Assembly: GCF_018913465.1 (NCBI RefSeq)
Contig: NZ_JABAPM010000001.1
Span: forward strand, 310,001-374,000
Length of the DNA: 64,000 nt
Direction of reading: 5' to 3'
Origin: Arcanobacterium phocae
Lineage (GTDB): Bacteria > Actinomycetota > Actinomycetes > Actinomycetales > Actinomycetaceae
Shown: piece after piece, positions 8,541-16,744 of the stretch
How positions within the stretch are numbered: position 1 is the first letter of the stretch
How the letters are laid out: the number at the start of each line of letters is the position of its first letter
Position numbers and translations under genes: made by a program
Notes under the pieces: model-generated
Seen by the model: only the letters and a program-made list of their open reading frames with translations
Database searches by the model: none
Told to the model about the DNA's origin: nothing

Positions 8541-9536
8541 CTAGCCCAGCATACTTGCAAAATCCGTTGCCACGGTCTCAAGGTAGTCACGCTTGCGCAA
8601 CACAGTGAGCCATGCTTCCGGAATCTCTTGGATGCCGTAGTATATTCCGGCAGCAGCACCGGCGATAGCTGCGTACGTATCGGTATCGTAGCCGAAGCTT
8701 ACGGCATACTGGATTGTTTCTTCGTATGAACGGGAATTCAGTAGTGAGTAAAACACGATCTCGAGAGTATCGACGACGTAACCGGTGGCCGTAAGATCTG
8801 CTGGAGTATAGTAAGCAAATTCTGGCGAAAATACTGGCAGTAAAGCTGCAAACGCATCTTCCCACGCGTAATCATCTAATTTGTAGTGTTCTGTGTAAGG
8901 AAAATACTGAATATGCTCGAAGGCATCCGTTAAGGACTCTCCATCCAACAGCGCTTCTAAGAAGTGGCAGTAGACGAGACAAGATAGTTGCGCGATTTTG
9001 TGGCCGTGAGTTAATGAGGACGCATTGAAAATACGTTGTGCCGCCACCTGCGGTTCTGGTTTTTGCGCATGGTTAAGCAACGCCATAGGGAAGATGCGCA
9101 TGAGCGAACCGTTGCCGTTATCATACTTGTCAGTTCCGCCAGATGTTAATGCGGAGGCACCGCGGCGGTAGTTTTCTAAAGCGGATTCTACTGTTATCCC
9201 GATGTCGAAATTCTTATCGAGTGCGCAATAATCGTCGTGTTCCATCCAGTTCAGGAAACGTCCCATAAGATCATCTGGATCAAGCTTACCGCCAGTCTTG
9301 ACCAAGGAATCCATTGTCGCTAATGCCATGGAGGTATCGTCGCTCCACGAACCTGCAGGAATTTGATCGCCCCAATGCGACGACATGCGAGGTTCGACGT
9401 CGGCACCTAACATCCGATCCTGTGGATACTGCGATACTTTGTCGGCTGCGAGAAACTCAAAGGGGACGCCGAATGCATCCCCCGTAGCGCATCCCAGAAG
9501 TGCACCGCGTACCTGGTCAAAAATGATATTCTTCAT
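8541..9536 (-). CDS. ADP-ribosylglycohydrolase (DraG/ARH family)
   Basis: 331 residues. The family removes ADP-ribose from modified arginines or other acceptors using two Mg ions. Visible motifs: RGALLGCATGDAFGVPFEF at the N-terminus, the metal motif SWSDDTSMALATMDSL, DIGITVESAL, the GNGSLMRIFPMALL segment, and the C-terminal metal motif in FGYDTDTYAAIAGAAAG (acidic D-T-D triad). All metal ligands appear present, so the enzyme should be active. It stands alone between oppositely oriented genes, with no ADP-ribosyltransferase or macrodomain nearby; its substrate is unknown. Confidence 0.92.
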   Translation of the reverse strand: MKNIIFDQVRGALLGCATGDAFGVPFEFLAADKVSQYPQDRMLGADVEPRMSSHWGDQIPAGSWSDDTSMALATMDSLVKTGGKLDPDDLMGRFLNWMEHDDYCALDKNFDIGITVESALENYRRGASALTSGGTDKYDNGNGSLMRIFPMALLNHAQKPEPQVAAQRIFNASSLTHGHKIAQLSCLVYCHFLEALLDGESLTDAFEHIQYFPYTEHYKLDDYAWEDAFAALLPVFSPEFAYYTPADLTATGYVVDTLEIVFYSLLNSRSYEETIQYAVSFGYDTDTYAAIAGAAAGIYYGIQEIPEAWLTVLRKRDYLETVATDFASMLG

Positions 9537-9616
9537 ACCTATGAGGATACCAATCTCAGAGGTAGAGGTGGAACATAGTGATTGCTAAGCCATGTGCAAT
9601 GTCATACGATACATCT

Positions 9617-9769
9617 ATGGAGAAAGTACCTAATTCGCAACGTTCACCGCAAGAGTGGGAAGAGCATTCTCATAAAAACACGTCGGTCAGTAATGCGTGG
9701 GTGGCAATAGGAGTTGCTATTGGCGCCGTCGTAGGGCTCATGGCGTATGTCCAAAACTGGCTTGGTTAG
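9617..9769 (+). CDS. Small single-TM hypothetical protein
   Basis: 50 residues from the ATG at 9617; in-frame starts at 9578 (GTG) and 9599 (ATG) are possible and none has a strong ribosome site. The polar N-terminus (MEKVPNSQRSPQEWEEHSHK) is followed by one membrane span (AWVAIGVAIGAVVGLMAYV) and a short tail, so it is a bitopic inner-membrane microprotein. It is a plausible conserved gene, but I do not recognise the family. Confidence 0.5.
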   Translation: MEKVPNSQRSPQEWEEHSHKNTSVSNAWVAIGVAIGAVVGLMAYVQNWLG

Positions 9770-9830
9770 AAGGGTCCGCGAGGTCTGAGCGTAACGTCTA
9801 GTTTTGCCCAGCCCTCGCGTATTCGTTTAT

Positions 9831-10520
9831 CTAGGTTGTTGAGCTTGGCTGTGTACTCGCTCGATCGGCCGGATCATCAGGAATACTAATCTTCCACGTG
9901 ATAATCGGTTTTCCAGTTGGCTGCTCTGATCCGTCGGCTGGTTCAATCGTAACGAAGACGTCGTCGCCATCTTCTGGCATGGCATCAATAAACGAGAATG
10001 GGCCAGTTTTGTTCGGTTCGTACATTCCAGCTTTGCGAATACTACCAGCGTGGCGTACCCACACCGCTAAGCTCTGACCTGCGGGAGCTTGTAATTCTAC
10101 CGGCATCGTTACCGCGGCCATCTCCATATCGTGTGACCAGGTCAAAGTCACCACGTGACCATCTGGCATTGTGTCAGCAATCCGTACCACATCTTGGGCC
10201 TGATTGAGCTGCGCATAATGACTGGTGTATTCCATCGAATCCATGACGCTCCAACGGCCGACACCAACTCCGGCAGCTACCAGTACCACGGCCGCCGCCA
10301 TCTGGGAAACTGCACGCACAACTCGTAGTTTTCGTGGCTTGAGTTCGACGACGTTACTATCGGTCGTTGTCGGCTCCGGTGATCGTGATTCTTGTGGCAG
10401 GCGGGCAATCGTCTCCAACAAATGCTCGCGCACGGCAGGGGAAGGGGCAACAGGTGTCAAACTCGTGCCTAGTGTCCCCGCAATATCGTCGGGGAAGGTG
10501 AGATCGTCGTCGCTATTCAT
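9831..10520 (-). CDS. rskA: Anti-sigma-K factor (RskA-like)
   Basis: 229 residues. A short cytoplasmic N-terminal part (1-65, with VREHLLETIARLP) is followed by one membrane span (about 70-90, AVVLVAAGVGVGRW) and an extracytoplasmic RskA C-terminal domain containing AVWVRHAGSIRKAGMY and VFVTIEPADGSEQPTG. Anti-sigma factors of this type hold SigK at the membrane until they are cleaved or altered by an extracytoplasmic signal. The N-terminus has no zinc-binding Cys motif, as is usual for RskA. It overlaps the sigK stop by four bases (ATGA), so the two are translationally coupled. Confidence 0.87.
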   Translation of the reverse strand: MNSDDDLTFPDDIAGTLGTSLTPVAPSPAVREHLLETIARLPQESRSPEPTTTDSNVVELKPRKLRVVRAVSQMAAAVVLVAAGVGVGRWSVMDSMEYTSHYAQLNQAQDVVRIADTMPDGHVVTLTWSHDMEMAAVTMPVELQAPAGQSLAVWVRHAGSIRKAGMYEPNKTGPFSFIDAMPEDGDDVFVTIEPADGSEQPTGKPIITWKISIPDDPADRASTQPSSTT

Positions 10521-11107
10521 CGTTCCTGCTCCATAAATCTTTTCATTTTAGCTAATCCGTCTCTGATCCGAGTTTTTACTGTTCCAAGTGGAACACGTTG
10601 ATGGCTGGCAATTTCACGGTGTGTTAATCCGGTGAAAAACGCAAGTTTGATAGTGGAAGAATGCGGTTCACCTACGAAGTCAAGCATCCGGCGAACCTGT
10701 TCCGATTCGAGGCGTTGTTCCACGCTTTCGAGCGTGTGATCGTAGTCGATATCGGTTGCCACATAGGCAGTGTCGCGCTCGCGGCTGGCCTGAGAAGACC
10801 GCACTCGATCTATCGCCCGCCGGCGCGTAAGTGTTACCAGCCACCCGCGGGCTGTGCCGCGGGCGCTGGCGAACTGTGGCGCTTTTTGCCACACTTCTAA
10901 AAACACTTCCTGTAACACTTCTTCCGATTGGGCGTGGTCACGCAAAATCTGGCGGATCAGCGCCAAAACCTTGCCACTCCAACGATCGTAGAAAGTCGCG
11001 AAAGCTTGGCGGTCGCCGTTCGCGATGCGTCCGAGCAGGACATCGTCAAGATCTGATGGTTCAGGTATCACGGCTTTATCGTACGGGGTTTGAGCCAAGA
11101 TTGTCAC
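10517..11107 (-). CDS. sigK: ECF sigma factor, SigK type
   Basis: 196 residues. Region 2 runs from about 33 to 100 (AFATFYDRWSGKVLALIRQI, SEEVLQEVFLEVWQKAPQF, WLVTLTRRRAIDRVR). Region 4 (about 140-190) holds the helix-turn-helix GLTHREIASHQRVPLGTVKT. The assignment to SigK rests on the context: dipZ upstream and an RskA-type anti-sigma factor downstream, the same association as in the Mycobacterium tuberculosis SigK locus. The GTG start at 11107 lies six bases after the dipZ stop, so the sigma factor is co-transcribed with its own target gene, giving positive feedback through the promoter at 12895-12923. Confidence 0.9.
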   Translation of the reverse strand: MTILAQTPYDKAVIPEPSDLDDVLLGRIANGDRQAFATFYDRWSGKVLALIRQILRDHAQSEEVLQEVFLEVWQKAPQFASARGTARGWLVTLTRRRAIDRVRSSQASRERDTAYVATDIDYDHTLESVEQRLESEQVRRMLDFVGEPHSSTIKLAFFTGLTHREIASHQRVPLGTVKTRIRDGLAKMKRFMEQER

Positions 11108-11113
11108 TGCGTC

Positions 11114-12862
11114 TCACCCGAAAGTGAATGAGTACAATTCCACACCTGGTGAGACAGTGAGTTCTACTGTTCCTGAAGATCCCGGCGTGGTGCTGACAAT
11201 TTCTTGAGCGTTAGGCACACCAGAAATCTTCATGGTTGATTCTTTCCCATCGTTATTCCATGTGATAGTTCCTTCTCCAGAAGCTACCAAGTAGACGTGT
11301 GCGCCACGCCAAGAAAGACGCAACTTACCGTCGGAACTAACTGGAGTAATCGATTGCGGGCTAACTTTCCAAGTTCCGTTCAGCGCAAAGGTATCTGGCT
11401 TGAGTGACTCTGGAAAAGAGGCTTCGACGGTGCCGTTCGATAATGATCCGCCAGCATAGCGGTCCGCACGGGCCGAACCGAGATATGTTTCCGGTGTGCG
11501 TGGAGCTAGAGCCGAGGCGTCGTCGCTCGCGTCGGAAAAAATCGGTTCAGGAAGGACGACGTTCGGGTTCGCTTCGTGCAAGAGGTCACGGATATGACGT
11601 TCAGTGGTTGCCTCGCCACCTTCGCCGTACTTGATAGCACGCAATTGACCGGTAGCGTCTGCGAGATAGTGCGCAGGCCAGTAGTGGTTATCGAAGTTTT
11701 GCCAGGTCACAAGATTTGAGTCGACGGCAATCGGGTAGGTGATACCAAGTTTATCTCCGCCAGCTTTAACGTTCTCTGGAACTTTTTCGAAGGCGTACTC
11801 TGGTGAATGAACACCAATGACCTGCAGACCGGAATCCTTATAGGTTTCGTAGAGTTTTTCGATGCCAGGAATCGAACGCTGACAGTTGATGCACGAGTAA
11901 GCCCAAAAATCGACGAGGGTAACTTTCTTCGCGCGGTCTGCTTCGGTCAGTGGCTGATTATCTGGAGTGTTATACCAGGCGACTGCGCCGGAAATCTCTG
12001 GCAGTTGACCACAGTTGGCGAGTTCCGTTGCGCCGTCGACGCAGGGACCAGCTTGCTGGGTGGGGTAAAGCGACTCGGTGCTCTTTTGTAACGACGACGT
12101 CCAGTCTGGTAGTGCACGTTGAATCTTAGCCGGAACATCAAAAACAATGCCTAGGGCTAGACCGATCATGGCAATACCAGCGATGCTACGGATAAGTTGT
12201 TGCCGAGTGCGGAAGGCACTAATGCGTTCGGTTAGTTTTTGTCCTGACAGGGCAAAGAAGAGGAGCGGAATTGCGGTTCCGATACCGAAGGACACTGCGA
12301 GAGCAACGGTGTCAGCACCGATCTTTCCGGTTGTTCCGGCGACTGAGACAGCAGCTAAGACTGGACCAGCACATGGAACGTAGGCGGCTCCAAGGACAAC
12401 CCCGAGCCAGAAACCATTTGACGATGTGGAGTTTCCGGTTTTAGCGAAGCGTGAGAATGGTTTTTCGAGCAGTTCCATGAGTCGCGGCACCAGCATTGCG
12501 ATACCAATAAGCAGGAGCATAACAACGCCGGCCCAGCGGATAAAATCTTGCGGAAGATTTAAGAGCGTGAGCAGAGCTGAGCCAAATAGGGTGAAGGTGG
12601 TAAAACTGAGTACCAATCCGCCGACGACGGCGTAGGGCCGCCACTTGGAGACTGGCTTCATAGCCTTAGTGGTCACGCTCGAAGTAGCCGGAGTGCTATC
12701 GAGGGAAATAAGATTTCCGGACAATAATCCGGGCGTCGTGTTCGGCTTGGTTGTTTGGGCCCCCTGGGCGCCCGAGAGGAAAATAACGGGGAGCACCGGC
12801 AAAATACAGGGTGATATTCCGGTAATAAATCCGCCCAGAAGACCAATTAAAATAAGAGACAT
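11114..12862 (-). CDS. dipZ: DipZ: CcdA-thioredoxin-like fusion protein
   Basis: 582 residues. The N-terminal half (1-265) is a CcdA/DsbD-type membrane domain with the two conserved cysteines in [13 protein letters not shown] and [12 protein letters not shown] and about six spans. An extracytoplasmic thioredoxin-like domain follows (about 290-430), with redox motif CINC in [15 protein letters not shown] beta-rich C-terminal domain (about 460-582) ends [12 protein letters not shown]. The protein should move reducing equivalents from the cytoplasm to the cell surface, for disulfide exchange or repair. It heads the dipZ-sigK-rskA operon and faces the Met-rich lipoprotein; both have the same promoter motif. 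Confidence 0.94.
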   Translation of the reverse strand: MSLILIGLLGGFITGISPCILPVLPVIFLSGAQGAQTTKPNTTPGLLSGNLISLDSTPATSSVTTKAMKPVSKWRPYAVVGGLVLSFTTFTLFGSALLTLLNLPQDFIRWAGVVMLLLIGIAMLVPRLMELLEKPFSRFAKTGNSTSSNGFWLGVVLGAAYVPCAGPVLAAVSVAGTTGKIGADTVALAVSFGIGTAIPLLFFALSGQKLTERISAFRTRQQLIRSIAGIAMIGLALGIVFDVPAKIQRALPDWTSSLQKSTESLYPTQQAGPCVDGATELANCGQLPEISGAVAWYNTPDNQPLTEADRAKKVTLVDFWAYSCINCQRSIPGIEKLYETYKDSGLQVIGVHSPEYAFEKVPENVKAGGDKLGITYPIAVDSNLVTWQNFDNHYWPAHYLADATGQLRAIKYGEGGEATTERHIRDLLHEANPNVVLPEPIFSDASDDASALAPRTPETYLGSARADRYAGGSLSNGTVEASFPESLKPDTFALNGTWKVSPQSITPVSSDGKLRLSWRGAHVYLVASGEGTITWNNDGKESTMKISGVPNAQEIVSTTPGSSGTVELTVSPGVELYSFTFG

Positions 12863-12894
12863 GGTGGTTTCGTCCTTTCATCAAGTTCTATGAA

Positions 12895-12923
12895 TAGTTC
12901 GCAGCCAGGATGATTTTGGATTG
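12895..12923 (-). promoter_or_regulatory. Candidate SigK promoter for dipZ-sigK-rskA
   Basis: Reading leftward, CAATCC (complement 12918-12923), 16 bases, then CGAACTA (complement 12895-12901), about 30 bases before the dipZ ATG. The identical boxes with identical spacing occur divergently at 12970-12998. The M. tuberculosis SigK promoter is of the CCATCC...CCGAAT kind, which fits. Confidence 0.75.
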
Positions 12924-12969
12924 TTTTCGTTGCAGATTTCCTATGTGGGTCAGGTCACCTAAACTAATC

Positions 12970-12998
12970 CAATCCGTATGGTCACTGGCGTCGAACTA
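12970..12998 (+). promoter_or_regulatory. Candidate SigK promoter for the Met-rich lipoprotein
   Basis: CAATCC (12970-12975), 16 bases, CGAACTA (12992-12998), about 50 bases before the ATG at 13048. Both boxes and the spacing match the dipZ promoter at 12895-12923 exactly, while the spacer sequences differ. Confidence 0.78.
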
Positions 12999-13047
12999 GT
13001 TATGAAAGATCACTGGGGCACCTGCCTCGTATTAAAAGGAGAACTTT

Positions 13048-13359
13048 ATGAATATTCGTCGAATCACCGCTGGTGCTGTTGTTGGTTTACTGTCTGTTGC
13101 CGGTCTTGCCGCCTGCAATTCTGATGCTGACAACAAAATGGATGATGGCAAGATGCACGATAAGCAGATGTCAGAAACCAAGATGGAAGACGACAAGATG
13201 TCTGATGACAAAATGAAGGACGGCAAGATGTCTGATGGCGAGAAGATGTCTGATGACAAAATGAAGGATGACAAGATGTCTGATGGCGAGAAGATGTCTG
13301 ATGACAAAATGAGTGACGACAAGATGTCAGACGATAAGATGAGCGACGATAAGAAGTAA
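13048..13359 (+). CDS. Met-rich pentapeptide-repeat lipoprotein (MxKDx-like)
   Basis: 103 residues. The lipoprotein signal peptide ends in the lipobox LAAC, with Cys23 to be lipidated. Everything after it is a low-complexity, highly charged repeat of five residues (six in two copies) built on K-M-S-D-D, with 14 repeat methionines. It resembles the described MXKDX pentapeptide repeat proteins, whose function is unknown. Surface methionines could act as an oxidant sink or bind Cu(I) (inference). A ribosome site AAAAGGAGAA stands at 13034-13043. Its promoter shares the SigK-type motif with dipZ, which puts it in a redox or metal stress regulon in place of the MPT83-like lipoprotein of mycobacteria. 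Confidence 0.88.
   Translation: MNIRRITAGAVVGLLSVAGLAACNSDADNKMDDGKMHDKQMSETKMEDDKMSDDKMKDGKMSDGEKMSDDKMKDDKMSDGEKMSDDKMSDDKMSDDKMSDDKK
13138..13356 (+). repeat. 15-bp in-frame tandem repeats encoding KMSDD-type units
   Basis: Nucleotide repeats related to GACAAGATGTCTGAT run through almost the whole mature part of the lipoprotein, including a longer repeated block (AAGATGTCTGATGGCGAGAA occurs twice, near 13226 and 13280). Such repeats are prone to change in copy number by slippage. Confidence 0.8.
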
Positions 13360-13384
13360 GTCGCTACGTAACGCTGTCATACGT

Positions 13385-13427
13385 AAGGCGAGAGTCTCCA
13401 ATTCGGGGAGACTCTCGCCTTGTTTTG
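13385..13427 (+). terminator. Rho-independent terminator after the Met-rich lipoprotein
   Basis: A 15-bp perfect stem, AAGGCGAGAGTCTCC (13385-13399) with its complement at 13407-13421, and a 7-base loop, followed by GTTTTG. Confidence 0.88.
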
Positions 13428-13437
13428 TGGTCAGTTG

Positions 13438-14013
13438 CTATCGAGAAGTGTTAAGGATTTCGCGCCCACGTGCCACGAGAGGAGCGATGGCTGTTCGATC
13501 GGTATGGTCGTACCCCTCGGCGATATGGTCGGCGACTGCAACTGCCCACTCGCCTCGGCTACGATACTTTTGGATACGTTTAGCAAAGGTCTTTAGTAGC
13601 CCTTTTTCGATTGGGTTTAAGCCTTCGTATCGCACCCCACCTTCTAGATAGAAGTAGGCATAGTCGCCGCGGGCAAGCTCAACTCGGCTAAACGTCCGTG
13701 ACGCAGATCGATAATCGCGATCTGGGTGTTGCGGTGTTCCGCCATTTGCCCACACGATTATTTTCTTCGATGTCGCTAATCCAGCTTGTTTAAGAAGTTT
13801 ACGGAATGCACTGAATTTACGAATAACTCCCATCCGGACACCAGCTCCGTAAACAATGAGATCATACTTAGTTAGTCTTATTCGACCCCGCTTAATGAGC
13901 GGAATGAGTTCTTCGATTTGGTAAAGGTCTGCATCTAATTCCTCAGCAATCCACTGGGCGTAGGTGCGGGCGAATCCGGTAACAGTGGAGTAGATGACTA
14001 TCGTTCGTTTCAT
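13438..14013 (-). CDS. Flavodoxin-domain protein (HemG-like)
   Basis: 191 residues from the ATG at 14013 (MKRTIVIYSTVTGFARTYAQ); a GTG at 14031 is possible but would put extra residues before the first beta-strand. The FMN phosphate loop STVTGFART and the later YGAGVRMG and VWANGGTP segments fit a flavodoxin fold of the kind annotated as menaquinone-dependent protoporphyrinogen oxidase (HemG). It may instead be a general electron carrier. No haem synthesis gene is adjacent; ferrochelatase lies 4 kb away. Confidence 0.75.
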   Translation of the reverse strand: MKRTIVIYSTVTGFARTYAQWIAEELDADLYQIEELIPLIKRGRIRLTKYDLIVYGAGVRMGVIRKFSAFRKLLKQAGLATSKKIIVWANGGTPQHPDRDYRSASRTFSRVELARGDYAYFYLEGGVRYEGLNPIEKGLLKTFAKRIQKYRSRGEWAVAVADHIAEGYDHTDRTAIAPLVARGREILNTSR

Positions 14014-14109
14014 TTTTTGCGACACTTTCACATTTGGTGTTCGCTTTTTATGGCGATTAGCTTATATTGACGTAGCTAATCGTAGTTGAAACTTAGCGAC
14101 AGTTGGAAG

Positions 14110-15180
14110 TTAGGAGGAGCTTGGTAGCGACCGCGTAAAATGCGCCGTGATAGTTCCGGCCTGCGGATCCAAGGTAACCTCGCCGCCATACGGCAAAATA
14201 GCTTGTGGTCGAGTATGTCCAAACGGAACACCAAAAACTACGAGTAAATCGTCACGATATGCTCCCACATGTGACAGCACATATTCCAGATAGGTTAAGC
14301 GTCGCGACTCTCGTACCTCATACGGTGCTGGAGCATCGCGGTCATCAACAACGGGCTGGGCAAACATTAATCCGGCAGCTGCACTTAAATATCCGCGTTC
14401 GCCAAAAGCCCGGATCCAGCGGCCAACATAATCTGGTGGCGGCATAATCTCCGATGTTTCCAGCAACAGGATTTTACCTTCTAGCTCACCCGCAGCAGGC
14501 AACCGTCCAGCCATAGCCAGTTGATCGAGTACCTCAAAGCAACCGCCCCACGTTGCCCCGCGGACTATTTGGTCAGTGCCGATAAACTCCACTGGCATCG
14601 CAGGCTCTCGGAGCACTCCATCTGTGAGCGCCCGCGGATCAGACCAGTCCAGTCCATAATCTTCAGACTCGGTGACCGTCGGTAGAACGACGTCGTCGCC
14701 AAACAAGGCTCCACGCAACGTCATTAGGTGTATCGGATCGATACCAGGCCCAGAGCCAAGATGTACTTGAGTGGCGCCGCCGTGGAAACTAGCTACTCCA
14801 TTTCGCCATAACCAATTCAAGATATTCGTATTATCGGAATAGCCGAAAAATGGTTTCGGATCGCGGCGAACAACCTCGGAGTCAAGAAGCGAGGTTAACC
14901 GAATCTGATCATCCCCGCCGACGGTCGTAAAAATCGCTCGAATATCTGGATCTGTAAAAGCGGTGTTAACGTCAGCTGCGCGCTCGGCAAGAGAAGCACC
15001 CATAATGGTGGTAGTAGGAAAATCAACAGGAACTAATCCGAGTTCAGCCTCTATCCGGCGCTTTGCTTGCTCGTGGATTTCGGGAAAATACGCGGGAGCT
15101 GCCCACGCGGGCGAAAGCAGTGCGACCTTATCGCCGGGGTGGACAGCTGAAGGGATGTGTAACGTTGATGGCTGAGTCAT
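14110..15180 (-). CDS. S66 family serine peptidase (LD-carboxypeptidase / MccF-like)
   Basis: 356 residues. The N-terminal part holds HPGDKVALLSPAWA and the GGDDQI loop; the nucleophile serine sits in FFGYSDNTNIL (S66 motif GYSD). A catalytic Glu is expected in ILLLETSEI, and the His in FGVPFGHTRPQAILPYG near the C-terminus. S66 enzymes trim the terminal D-alanine of murein tetrapeptide or, in the MccF branch, inactivate peptide-nucleotide antibiotics such as microcin C. The length and the S(N/D)NT-type motif lean to the MccF branch, but the substrate is uncertain. It is cytoplasmic and monocistronic. Confidence 0.87.
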   Translation of the reverse strand: MTQPSTLHIPSAVHPGDKVALLSPAWAAPAYFPEIHEQAKRRIEAELGLVPVDFPTTTIMGASLAERAADVNTAFTDPDIRAIFTTVGGDDQIRLTSLLDSEVVRRDPKPFFGYSDNTNILNWLWRNGVASFHGGATQVHLGSGPGIDPIHLMTLRGALFGDDVVLPTVTESEDYGLDWSDPRALTDGVLREPAMPVEFIGTDQIVRGATWGGCFEVLDQLAMAGRLPAAGELEGKILLLETSEIMPPPDYVGRWIRAFGERGYLSAAAGLMFAQPVVDDRDAPAPYEVRESRRLTYLEYVLSHVGAYRDDLLVVFGVPFGHTRPQAILPYGGEVTLDPQAGTITAHFTRSLPSSS

Positions 15181-15225
15181 GTTTTTAGTCTAGCCTGTGA
15201 AGAAAGTGGCTTGTAAGATGTGACT

Positions 15226-15909
15226 ATGAATGATTTTTCTGCTCTGGTCCAAGCCCGTCATGCCGTCCGTGATTTCGCTGATGCTCCGTTACCGGAGGAG
15301 ACTGTGACACAGATTCTCGAAGATGCGAGGTATGCGCCAAGCTGGTCAAACACTCGGGGGTATCGTATCGCGCTGGCAACCGGCGAGACGCGGGAAAAAC
15401 TAGTTGCGGCTTATCTGCGCGAGTTTGATGCAATGGTTGCAGCGCAGAAGTTAAAAACTGTTCCCGATTGCGACGGGGATTATGATATCTTTGCCCGTTA
15501 TCCCGATGAACTGCGTACTCGCCAAGTTGAAGTAGGGGTAGGACTCTATCAGCACTTAGGGATCACTCGTGAGGATCGAGCTGGCCGAAACGCTCAAATG
15601 CGGAGAAACTTCGAAGCTTTCGGCGCGCCGGTGGTTGGGCTGGTGTTCATTCACCGTGATTTCTTGCCATATTCGGCGCTCGATGCCGGGCTCATGCTGC
15701 AAACGCTGTTTTTATCTGCCAGCGCCCATGGAGTCGATTCGTGTCCGCTGGGAGTTCTAGCCGGTTGGCGCCGGCCAGCGAACGAGGTTTTCAACGTGCC
15801 AGCCGATTACGCGTTGGTGACCGGTTTCGCCCTAGGATATGGGACGGATGCGCCGGTTAATGACTTCCGTGCGGCGCACCCATCCGTGACTCTTATCGAG
15901 CCTAAGTAA
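15226..15909 (+). CDS. Nitroreductase family FMN oxidoreductase
   Basis: 227 residues from the ATG at 15226; a GTG two codons earlier is also open. The N-terminal FMN-binding motif ARHAVRDFADAPLPEE and ARYAPSWSNTRGYRIALAT are typical of the family, as is the C-terminal half with DAGLMLQTLFLSASAHGVDSCPLG. The family uses NAD(P)H to reduce nitroaromatics, quinones or similar electrophiles; the physiological substrate is not evident. It converges with yhhQ, one base apart. Confidence 0.88.
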   Translation: MNDFSALVQARHAVRDFADAPLPEETVTQILEDARYAPSWSNTRGYRIALATGETREKLVAAYLREFDAMVAAQKLKTVPDCDGDYDIFARYPDELRTRQVEVGVGLYQHLGITREDRAGRNAQMRRNFEAFGAPVVGLVFIHRDFLPYSALDAGLMLQTLFLSASAHGVDSCPLGVLAGWRRPANEVFNVPADYALVTGFALGYGTDAPVNDFRAAHPSVTLIEPK

Positions 15910-15910
15910 A

Positions 15911-16582
15911 TTACTTCTGAATACCGTATTCTGGTTCTGCTCGCTTAACCAGACGCATCACAGCCATTGTGATGGGGGAGAAGATGAGCTCAACGGCAGT
16001 CTTGTACGTGAAGCCGACGAAGAGGTAGTTCAGGAACGTTGAAACGTCTGGGATTTCTAAGACTTGCGCGGCGATAGAGCAGAAGACGAGTGTATCGACG
16101 AATTCGCCGACGACGGTCGAAGCGGCCATTCGGCCAAACAGTAGCTTTTCACCGGAGCGTTTCTTCATCTGAACCATTGTGAATGCGTTGGAAAGCTGAC
16201 CGGCGAGGAAGCCAAGAAGAGAAGCAACAACGATTTGCCACACCGGTCCAAGGGTGCGAACCAATGCTTCTTGACCGTCGTAGAAGTCAGCTCCTGGTAG
16301 CGCAATCATGATCCAGTAGCACAGAGCAGCAAAGATGGAGAGCGAGAAGGTAATGATGACGGCACGGCGGGATGCTTTCCAGCCATAAACTTCGGAAACG
16401 ACGTCGCCAATGATGTAGGCAAATGGGAACAGGAAGAATCCGCCGTCGGTAAGAATAGGGCCAAAGATAACCGGCTTAGAAGCGCCAATGTTAGACAGGA
16501 TGAGAACAACGGCCATGATGGCAACAAAGATTGGGTAGAGTCCGGTTCCGGTTGGAGCGAATTTTGCTTTCTGGGCAGTCAT
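15911..16582 (-). CDS. Queuosine precursor transporter (YhhQ/VUT family)
   Basis: 223 residues with about six membrane spans. Signature segments are NIGASKPVIFG, the FPFAYIIGDVVSEVYGW motif, VASLLGFLAGQLSNAF, the MKKRSGEKLLFGRM loop, and the STVVGEFVDTLVFCSIAA motif. The family imports 7-deazaguanine precursors (preQ0/preQ1) for tRNA queuosine. No queuosine biosynthesis gene is adjacent. A strong hairpin leader is present upstream (16646-16684). Confidence 0.9.
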   Translation of the reverse strand: MTAQKAKFAPTGTGLYPIFVAIMAVVLILSNIGASKPVIFGPILTDGGFFLFPFAYIIGDVVSEVYGWKASRRAVIITFSLSIFAALCYWIMIALPGADFYDGQEALVRTLGPVWQIVVASLLGFLAGQLSNAFTMVQMKKRSGEKLLFGRMAASTVVGEFVDTLVFCSIAAQVLEIPDVSTFLNYLFVGFTYKTAVELIFSPITMAVMRLVKRAEPEYGIQK

Positions 16583-16645
16583 GAATATTCCTATACGCTA
16601 AAAATGATACGGAAAATGAAGTACATCGACGCTCTCACTACCTCT

Positions 16646-16684
16646 ACGGCGCGTACTCGCTTGCTGCCCCAAGCGGTGTACCGT
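16646..16684 (-). promoter_or_regulatory. Structured leader hairpin upstream of yhhQ
   Basis: In the leftward transcript, CGCTTG and CAAGCG (16658-16663/16670-16675) form a perfect 6-bp stem with a 6-base loop. It is extended across a small interior loop by GTAC/GTAC (16653-16656/16678-16681) and then by ACG/CGT. I cannot match it to a known preQ1 riboswitch consensus. Confidence 0.35.
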
Positions 16685-16744
16685 GAAGTATTTTGCCAGA
16701 ACCGTGCTGAGTGTGCACCAATTTGTTGTGCTATGTGCTGAAAA

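Noticed and set aside
13032-13322. 96-codon frame opposite the Met-rich lipoprotein, with repeats (SDILSSFILS)
   Set aside because: It is only the antisense of the pentapeptide repeats; the repeat period forces an open frame.
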